A stretch of DNA of 23,845 bases from Gracilaria caudata (taxonomy: Eukaryota > Rhodophyta > Florideophyceae > Gracilariales > Gracilariaceae). The position numbers and the translations under genes are program-made. Of the stretch, positions 18,380 to 23,845 are shown piece by piece. Every line of letters starts with the position of its first letter. Within the stretch, counting starts at the first letter, position 1. Below the pieces are notes generated by a model, which worked only from the letters and a program-made list of their open reading frames with translations, did no database searches and was not told the DNA's origin. The stretch covers positions 1-23,845 of the forward strand of contig JASCIV010000336.1 in the NCBI GenBank assembly GCA_030374735.1, read 5' to 3'.

Positions 18380-18459
18380 CGCTCGCGCGCTCGTCGGGAA
18401 AAAGCGCCGAAGGGAGAGTTGCTGAATGCGAGCATGGCATGCAATAATATCTACCCTTG
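18380..18459 (+). repeat. Flanking direct repeat, left copy (~80 bp)
   Basis: CGCGCGCTCGT, GGGAAA, AAGGGAG, CTGAATGCGA and TGCAAT-ATATCTAC occur in the same order and orientation at 20390-20465. It lies upstream of the broken APH-like copy (minus) and upstream of the MYND gene (plus), so it might be promoter sequence. Confidence 0.65.
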
Positions 18460-18660
18460 AAGTTGAACAGCTAATGTGTATCATCATGATTCATGATCTC
18501 CTTGCTGCATGAGGATTGACAGTTGACGGTCAGAACGAAAAAGCGCGCCAAAGCACCGAAATGCAAAACAAACAGCGAACACCAATGCGCACTGACCTGA
18601 GATCAACTGTGACGGCGCGCCCTCTCTCCATTCGTCAAACCGACATTTCCCGCCACCGTC

Positions 18661-19671
18661 ATGCCCTCGATCGCCTCGCCCGCTGCCGCCGACCCCGCTG
18701 CCCCGTCAACGCCGTCGTCCGCCCCCAGCGCCAGATGGTTCTGCAGGACGTGTCACAAGCAGCCGGCCGCCTGCGCCGCCATCCAGCTCACCGCATGTTC
18801 GCGTTGTCGCCTCGTGCGCTACTGCAGCCCCGTCTGCAGGCAACGCGACGCCGCGCGCCATGCCGCGCTCTGTCAGTACATACGCTCGCTGCGGCGTGAG
18901 CTGCGCCAAAGCACCAACGCCATCAAGCCCCTGCTCCGGTCGCGCTGCGGCCACTTCTACGACACTACCTACACGCGCGCATATTTGCTGGCGCACTCCA
19001 AGCTCGCGCACGAGCTCGAGCACTTGGCGAAAGAGTATTCCATCGTGCCGCTGCTGGAGAGGGTGCTTTCTTACCGACTGGAGATCGTTCGCCTCGACGC
19101 GCGCGATCGCATGCGCATACGCGAGACCGTGCCGTTCACGCTACTACGTCTCCGCAGAGACACCCATTGCGTGGCCTTCATCGGCCACTGGCTGCTCCGC
19201 GAGCGGGGCGTGCTGGACCCGCTGAAACGCCACGAGCGCTCGCAGTATGGAGACTGGCTGTACGGCGAGGCCGACCGTTTCGGCGACGTATTCGCCTCCA
19301 CAGGTGCGGACATCGACTCTGCCGATATGTCGTTCCTGCTTCCGCTATGCATCGTCAAGCTGCGCCTGCTCTCACGACCCACTGTCGCCGCCGAGTGTGT
19401 GGCGGAGCAGGAAGCGCTGTTGGATAAGTATCTGGACGCCTTGCAGCGCAAGAACCCCGTGCTGCTGCAGGCATTGGCCAACCCCGAACCACTTATTAGA
19501 GCGCGCGTGCATGACGGGTCTGCGCCGTGTCACGAGGCGCAGGCACAGGCGTACTTGATGCTATTCTTTTGCGGCGAGCTGTTTGATGGTGTACCGGGCG
19601 CAAAAGAAAGGTTGGAGAGGCGCCTTGGTGCTAGTTTGCAGTATCACTGCGAGCGCTTTAGCTTTCTGTGA
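18661..19671 (+). CDS. MYND zinc-finger protein
   Basis: A 336-residue protein. After a Ala/Pro/Ser-rich leader, residues 28-71 form a complete MYND finger: C28-X2-C31, C46-X2-C49, C55-X3-C59, H67-X3-C71, with the usual RLVRYCSPVCR core. MYND fingers bind two zinc ions and usually mediate protein-protein contacts, often to proline-rich peptides. The remaining ~260 residues are mostly helical and rich in Leu, Arg and Ala (for example LLERVLSYRLEIVRLDARDR), without SET-domain motifs or any other family I recognise. The ATG at 18661 is the first in-frame ATG with a G at -3. GC-rich third positions match the other genuine genes here. A scaffold or transcription-associated role is possible but not shown. 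Confidence 0.85.
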   Translation: MPSIASPAAADPAAPSTPSSAPSARWFCRTCHKQPAACAAIQLTACSRCRLVRYCSPVCRQRDAARHAALCQYIRSLRRELRQSTNAIKPLLRSRCGHFYDTTYTRAYLLAHSKLAHELEHLAKEYSIVPLLERVLSYRLEIVRLDARDRMRIRETVPFTLLRLRRDTHCVAFIGHWLLRERGVLDPLKRHERSQYGDWLYGEADRFGDVFASTGADIDSADMSFLLPLCIVKLRLLSRPTVAAECVAEQEALLDKYLDALQRKNPVLLQALANPEPLIRARVHDGSAPCHEAQAQAYLMLFFCGELFDGVPGAKERLERRLGASLQYHCERFSFL

Positions 19672-20261
19672 GCAAAGCCGTACAGCTGCAAAGAACCACC
19701 GGATACTGCGCCGGCATCCTACGAGAGCGACACTCGGTAGCAATGCTGTGTCTATCGGGCCCGCTGTGCGACACGACCGACATGGTTCTACGCGTCACGA
19801 ACCGGAGTGTACCCACTCGATGCCGACTCCGCCCTTACGCGGAGCTTTGTGCGGCGTGCTTTGAAGAGCTTGCATAGCGGAAAGGAAGCTGGATTTAGAA
19901 AGTTGGCGCAGCTCTACACACTACAAAACCCTGCAAGCCGATATACACAGATACAAGTAATAAAGCATAGTGCAAGCCGAAGTTGTGGACGATGGAATGG
20001 ACATATTGGCGGTTACAGGTAATCACGGTAACGCTGACTCTTAATAGATCAGTGCGTGCCAGACGGCGAGCGCTGCGCTCTTAACAACAAGACTAGCGAC
20101 GCGGAGCAGCAGGTGACATGCTACCAAGACGGATCGAAGACGACAGGAAGCGACTCGCAGTATGAAGGTGCAGGACGACGAAGGAGATGGATTTACGTTT
20201 GCAGCAGTTGCGAATTGGCAGCATACCCGCCGCGTTGCTCCTTCGCTGAACAGCCATTGGT

Positions 20262-20284
20262 CGTTCCCTTTTTCAAAGGGAACG
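20262..20284. repeat. 10-bp perfect hairpin with 3-nt loop
   Basis: CGTTCCCTTT and its reverse complement AAAGGGAACG flank TTC. It lies between two convergent genes, so it could affect 3'-end formation, though no poly(U) tract follows. Confidence 0.7.
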
Positions 20285-20389
20285 TGCGTGCCCGCGGTCG
20301 GTGGCACAAGCGCGAACTCACCATTTGCACGGCCCTCTGCCGCTACGGAAGTCGACCGTTTCCATGACAGCCTCTTCGGTTGACGAAGA

Positions 20390-20465
20390 CGCCCGCGCGC
20401 TCGTAGGGAAAGCGTCAAAGGGAGGTCGCTAAATGCGATCATTGCGTGCAATGATATCTACACTT
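20390..20465 (+). repeat. Flanking direct repeat, right copy
   Basis: Partner of 18380-18459 in the same orientation, with about 75-80 percent identity by eye over ~75 bp. The MYND gene lies between the two copies. Confidence 0.65.
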
Positions 20466-20734
20466 GTGTCTATCTACCAACGGATGATCTATCCTACCAG
20501 ACATGTACACTTCGTAGCACCCTTGACGATACGAGTCGCGAGGCGACGGCGGAGTTCATGCAGAAGCCCACTGTAAGCACGGCGTGGCAGCCGCACGAGT
20601 ATGTGGCGGCCTGTCGTGTCGGGGTCACTCACGACGAGAAAGCACGGAAAGAACAGGCAAGGAGCGCCGTGAACGCGGAACCGCTCGCGCGCCGTGAACG
20701 CAACAACCTCCCCTGTCTCGCGCGCCGCTGGTGC

Positions 20735-21682
20735 TCATGAGTCCAACAAGTGCCGCCGCTCACCCATCTCCCCCTCCAGCGCAAAGCGGTGCAACCTCCT
20801 GGCCGCGTCCTCCGGGATCATCAACGGGCTTCGTCGACGACGCACAGAGTTGCGACGTCCAACTCCCTTCTTCATCTGCTCTCCAAACGGCATACGATCG
20901 ATCACAGGCTGCAACAGAGTGCTGTTGTCCATTTCACTCACATCCAGAATAATGTCGAACGGGATGTAATCAAAGTAAAGCTGCTGTGGGCGGATATGTA
21001 TGTCGAGACTTTGAAGTGGCAAGTCATCATTCTCGCGAATGCGATCGAGAGCTAGAGCAAATTCGCTGATGTTCATGCACATCCTCGGTGACTCGGGTAG
21101 CCGCGCCAGTTTTCTCGTATACGGTACAATCCCGCTGTGGATAAGACCGACGTTGAAGTCCTTCGTAATGCATGCGAACTTGTCGTTGAACGCGGAAATG
21201 AGACGGTCGAACGGGTCTCTTTGAACCGCCAGGCGTAGCGTGGATTCAGAGGTTAGCATTCGACGTTGTTCGTCTTTGGAGAAGTTCCTCACGTAAATCG
21301 CACGCGAAGCCCAACACGCAGAGCCTAAGTTGGGTGGATTTGTGTGACATTTCTTGAACGAGTACTCTTCACCGGTGATTCCCTTGTACAGCCATTGGAA
21401 CACGGAGGTACTTCCGCCCTTCGACGTGGACGCCAGCAGCAGGTCTGCGGACGGAAAGTACACGAAATTCTTGCTATCACAGATTTGGTTCAGCAGCGTG
21501 TCATTGCTGAGCAGCTCGTGCACTTTGGGCGAGAGCGCGGACGCTGTCAGTGCTTCCGTTTGAAGATCATGCGTGAGGCGACGAAGAGTAGTGAGTGTTA
21601 TTGCGAGTAGTAGAGCAGATATTAGCAGAACGGTGGTTGTCCTGCGTCTCCGTGCTTTGGACGCGACCACATGCTTTAGCAT
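20735..21682 (-). CDS. Golgi-type carbohydrate sulfotransferase (type II membrane protein)
   Basis: A 315-residue protein predicted to transfer sulfate from PAPS to a glycan in the Golgi lumen. A basic N-terminus (SKARRRR, 8-14) precedes one membrane anchor (about 17-33), giving type II topology. The 5'-phosphosulfate loop is ASTSKGGSTSVFQWL with K88; the 3'-phosphate motif is AVQRDPFDRLISAF with R155 and S163. A later HIRPQQLYFDY and DVSEMD segment is typical of the Sulfotransfer_2 group. Three sequons (N133, N204, N253) fit a luminal domain. The ATG at 21682 has A at -3. The length is near the family's lower range and the tail is Arg-rich. In an alga it could act on cell-surface or mucilage sulfated polysaccharide, but the acceptor cannot be read from sequence. 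Confidence 0.87.
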   Translation of the reverse strand: MLKHVVASKARRRRTTTVLLISALLLAITLTTLRRLTHDLQTEALTASALSPKVHELLSNDTLLNQICDSKNFVYFPSADLLLASTSKGGSTSVFQWLYKGITGEEYSFKKCHTNPPNLGSACWASRAIYVRNFSKDEQRRMLTSESTLRLAVQRDPFDRLISAFNDKFACITKDFNVGLIHSGIVPYTRKLARLPESPRMCMNISEFALALDRIRENDDLPLQSLDIHIRPQQLYFDYIPFDIILDVSEMDNSTLLQPVIDRMPFGEQMKKGVGRRNSVRRRRSPLMIPEDAARRLHRFALEGEMGERRHLLDS

Positions 21683-22922
21683 TTTGGAAGGCTGAGAGCT
21701 CTAGCTAATGTCGTAGATAGACGGTCGGGTGCGTAATAGTGGTGATCGCGGTTGCGCTGCGGCGGATGTGTAGTGGGCGCTGAGAGTGGCAGAGATGAAG
21801 TGTCACCTTCGGTGAAGCTACCTCTGCTTTTGGGCAGTTCACGCGCACTGTCAAGCGCGGCTCTGGGAATCTTGTGCTATGCAAAAGCTCAGGAGGATCC
21901 GAGTTTCGTGCGCGGCATACTCCCTACACGTCATAAGTAGAGATGCCGTGTGATCCACCAATCATTGATGCGGAACCCTCACCACCTAAGCCAACCCACA
22001 GTACGGCGGTATCCCTAATCCCCAACCCGGAATTCACAGGCCACGCTTCGAGTCAGTGCACTCTCACCTGCACACCTCAGCAAGCCGATGTTTACCCGTG
22101 GGAGCAGCCCCGTCAGTGCACCACCACGCATCACGAGAAAGCAAATCCCGCCCAAGTGCTTCCACGGCGTATGCAACGGATAGTGATGCCCTCGCTCATC
22201 ATGTTCCTGTCCATCGCACTCAAGCGCATTGCTTTCTGTGGGATAGAGACTCCTGTTTAGCAATTGAAAGGCAGCCAAATCTGTGTTTAGCATTATGTAG
22301 AGCGATCCTGTGTTTTGCAACATATCTTATTCTTTTTACAATGGACGTCATTGGTTCCCTCACACAACGAGAAAAGAAGATATCAAGTTATATCACGAAA
22401 GTCGCGGGGTTAGTTCACAGTCTTAAACCTCAACGTTTCGTGCATTCAATACCTGGCTCTTAAACTATTGTCGGGCGTAGCGTCTTCACACCGACAAACT
22501 GCTTTGAACGATGGTATGACAACCCCTTCATCAATACATGACCACGGTAACTGCATTATAGCTTCTCCGCGTTAGTTGTGCTGATATGATGCAAAAGAAC
22601 AGCTAACGACTACCGCACAAGAGCTTTTCCCGTAATAACGCTAGGCGCTCGTCTATGGCTTTTGGCTTTTGACCCTTCTGACAGATCATTTCTAGATCTA
22701 GATCAGAGCGGCTCATGTAAGGGTGCAGTAAAATCGATTGCAATCGCTTCTTGCATCACAGATTTCACTTTCCGTGATAAAATATATATATAAATTGTGT
22801 TGGAGTATACTGTAAAATTCCATTATATAGCTTCTCAAAAACAACATGATAGCATACCTTCATTCTCCAAAACCAAAACTGGCAATCAAGAAAAAAGAAG
22901 TTGTGACGAAGAAGTAAGGTTA
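21683..22922. other. Intergenic between sulfotransferase and Sel1-repeat genes
   Basis: About 1.2 kb upstream of the sulfotransferase. An ATG frame at 21943-22260 (105 residues) and an opposing one at 22015-22323 have no recognisable domain. Around 22770-22800 there is a TA run (AAAATATATATATAAA) and near 22695 a TCTAGA-type simple repeat. Promoter elements for the sulfotransferase should be here but none is distinctive. Confidence 0.45.
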
Positions 22923-23621
22923 CTAACCTGTTTCTTCCCTGACAATATTCGGAAGCAACTCCGCCCGTTCGGCGTCACGGGGCGCTCCTTCAGCGTCATG
23001 CTGCAGCAGCCTTTCCAGAAGTGTCCTCGCCTCAACAGAGTTCCCTACTTCGATTGCTCTTCCGTATAGTTGCGCTGCTCGCACCACATCCCGCTGCACG
23101 CCGTCTGCACCGTGTTGGAGTAAATGACCTAGACTGCACATGGCAGGAACATTATTTCCTTCTTCAGTTTCCCTTTCGTACAATTGGAAAGCTCTTGCAG
23201 CGTCGTGCGGCACCCCGTTTGCGCCCTTTTCTAGTAAAGCTCCCAAATGTTTCATGGCAAATGTGCTTCCTTCTTCAATCGCCCTTTCGCACAATTGAAG
23301 GGCTCCTGGAGCATCTTGCCGCACTCTGTTTGCGCCCTTTTCTAGTAAAGCTCCCAAATTGTTCATGGCAGATGTGCTTCCTTTTTTAATGGCCCTTGCA
23401 TACAATTGAAGGGCTCTTGGGCGACCCAGGATGTCGTTAAACTCGTCCCAGCGATCGGCGCACCGATAGCTGCCCGGACTCGGGAGGTCCCTAAACTCGC
23501 ATAGGTGGTCGGCGCACCGGCCGCCTCTCCGGACTCGGAAAGTCGCTAAACTCGTCCCGGCGATCCAGGGATTTTTTTTCTCGGAGACTCTATTTACGCA
23601 CTGCCCAGAATCAAGGAACAA
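22923..23621 (-). CDS. Sel1-like (TPR-type) repeat protein, 5' end unresolved
   Basis: Residues about 66-225 comprise four Sel1-like repeats of roughly 37 residues with the A-L-Q-L-Y-x-R-A-I-E-x-G ... A-x-x-x-L-G-x-L-L-x-x-G-A-x-G-V pattern. Such alpha-solenoids scaffold protein complexes. The frame has no ATG before residue 86 (ASAMNN region): the first codon is TTG, and the frame is open upstream to a TGA near 23764, still without ATG. The true start must therefore be in an upstream exon or lost. Possible splice signals are TTCTGGGCAG near 23600 (acceptor) and CAGGTTAGT overlapping the stop near 22923 (donor), so the displayed frame may be one exon of a longer gene or a 5'-truncated fragment. 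Confidence 0.6.
   Translation of the reverse strand: MFLDSGQCVNRVSEKKNPWIAGTSLATFRVRRGGRCADHLCEFRDLPSPGSYRCADRWDEFNDILGRPRALQLYARAIKKGSTSAMNNLGALLEKGANRVRQDAPGALQLCERAIEEGSTFAMKHLGALLEKGANGVPHDAARAFQLYERETEEGNNVPAMCSLGHLLQHGADGVQRDVVRAAQLYGRAIEVGNSVEARTLLERLLQHDAEGAPRDAERAELLPNIVREETG
23221..23420 (-). repeat. 111-bp in-gene direct repeats encoding Sel1 units
   Basis: Two consecutive copies with high nucleotide identity (GCGCCCTTTTCTAGTAAAGC and CAATTGAAGGGCTC recur 111 bp apart) encode neighbouring 37-residue Sel1 repeats. The nucleotide identity points to recent unit duplication. Confidence 0.85.
23436..23566 (-). repeat. ~54-bp tandem repeats upstream of the Sel1 units
   Basis: Two full units and one partial unit share TAAACTCG, GGCGCACCG and CGGACTCGG blocks at 54-55 bp spacing. 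Translated in the Sel1 frame they give repeated RCADxxxEF motifs unlike Sel1 repeats, so they may be non-coding or a repetitive insertion. Confidence 0.75.
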
Positions 23622-23845
23622 TATGAAGCGAATGGCTGCTCTTTCATCTGGTCTCGCTAGTGAAATAAAGACTGAGTGAAGGAGTGCCTCATAACCTCTT
23701 GTACGGCAAAACGTGGGACATGCTGGATCGCCTTGTCGTGGTGTGCCGCTCTCACGACGAGCTCAGAGAAGGCGTTAATCGTCGGTAGCGAAATGATCTG
23801 GCAAACCGAGTCAACCTTAGAGGTCTAATGCTTTTCTGGGAGGCC
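23622..23845. other. Right-end sequence upstream of the Sel1 frame
   Basis: The minus-strand frame stays open to about 23762 and reads plausibly (RGYEALLHSVFISLARP), but there is no start codon. It may be an upstream exon, or 5' flank open by chance. Confidence 0.3.

Larger units (their letters stand above)
19672..20734. other. Intergenic between MYND gene and sulfotransferase gene
   Basis: The two genes converge on this 1.06-kb stretch. It contains a hairpin and the right copy of the flanking repeat. Short open frames on both strands lack domains. Confidence 0.5.

Noticed and set aside
20262..20284. Bacterial-type rho-independent terminator
   Set aside because: The hairpin has no following T tract and the surrounding genes are eukaryotic.
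20041..20451. 136-residue minus-strand frame
   Set aside because: Overlaps the hairpin and the direct repeat, lacks any domain and has open frames on the other strand.
21943..22260. 105-residue Pro/Thr-rich plus-strand frame
   Set aside because: No domain and a competing open frame on the opposite strand; left as intergenic.

Overview
The window looks like nuclear DNA from an intron-poor, gene-dense eukaryote, most plausibly a unicellular red alga of the Porphyridium kind (inference). It carries a nuclear gene for mitochondrial-type ribosomal protein uL2 with an N-terminal targeting extension, a plant/algal-type SHAQKYF MYB protein, a MYND zinc-finger protein, a type II membrane sulfotransferase and a secreted AA15-like copper oxygenase. 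Each fits a single uninterrupted reading frame. Spacing is about one gene per 2.5-3 kb, coding regions are GC-rich, and the intergenic DNA is more AT-rich. No bacterial operons, CRISPR arrays or rRNA/tRNA genes were seen.

Layout. Left end (1-700): no gene recognised. 701-2035 (-) encodes a Uma2-like PD-(D/E)XK domain joined to a heptad-repeat coiled coil. 2036-4909 is intergenic, with one copy of a dispersed repeat and a perfect hairpin. 4910-6175 (+) is the secreted LPMO-like protein. 6176-9331 is intergenic, with the second, inverted copy of the dispersed repeat, a palindrome and one doubtful small ORF. 9332-10918 (-) is the SHAQKYF MYB protein, which also carries an ataxin-7/SCA7-type zinc signature and a ubiquitin-fold-like C-terminus. 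It is divergently arranged with mitochondrial uL2 (11195-12226, +). A 78-residue membrane microprotein follows at 12457-12693 (+).

The centre-right holds decayed genes. A carbamoyl-phosphate synthase large-chain pseudogene lies at about 13400-14485 (-). A tandem pair of Nudix-like plus APH-kinase-like units lies on the minus strand: the promoter-proximal unit (16808-18237) is broken by in-frame stops and a frameshift, and the distal unit (15395-16807) is intact. The tail of the broken unit runs into the intact one without a stop, which suggests an ancestral two-unit fusion. 18661-19671 (+) is the MYND protein, flanked by two copies of an ~80-bp repeat. 20735-21682 (-) is a Golgi-type sulfotransferase. 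22923-23621 (-) is a Sel1-repeat protein whose 5' end is unresolved.

The genes do not form one obvious pathway. The LPMO-like enzyme and the sulfotransferase both concern extracellular or wall polysaccharide, which would suit an alga with sulfated polysaccharide, but they are 14 kb apart and nothing shows co-regulation. The most novel-looking items are the Uma2-like/coiled-coil fusion, the MYB/SCA7-like/ubiquitin-like architecture, the LPMO with an extra C-terminal module, and the Nudix-like/APH tandem with one dead copy. All family assignments come from reading motifs; no database search was run.
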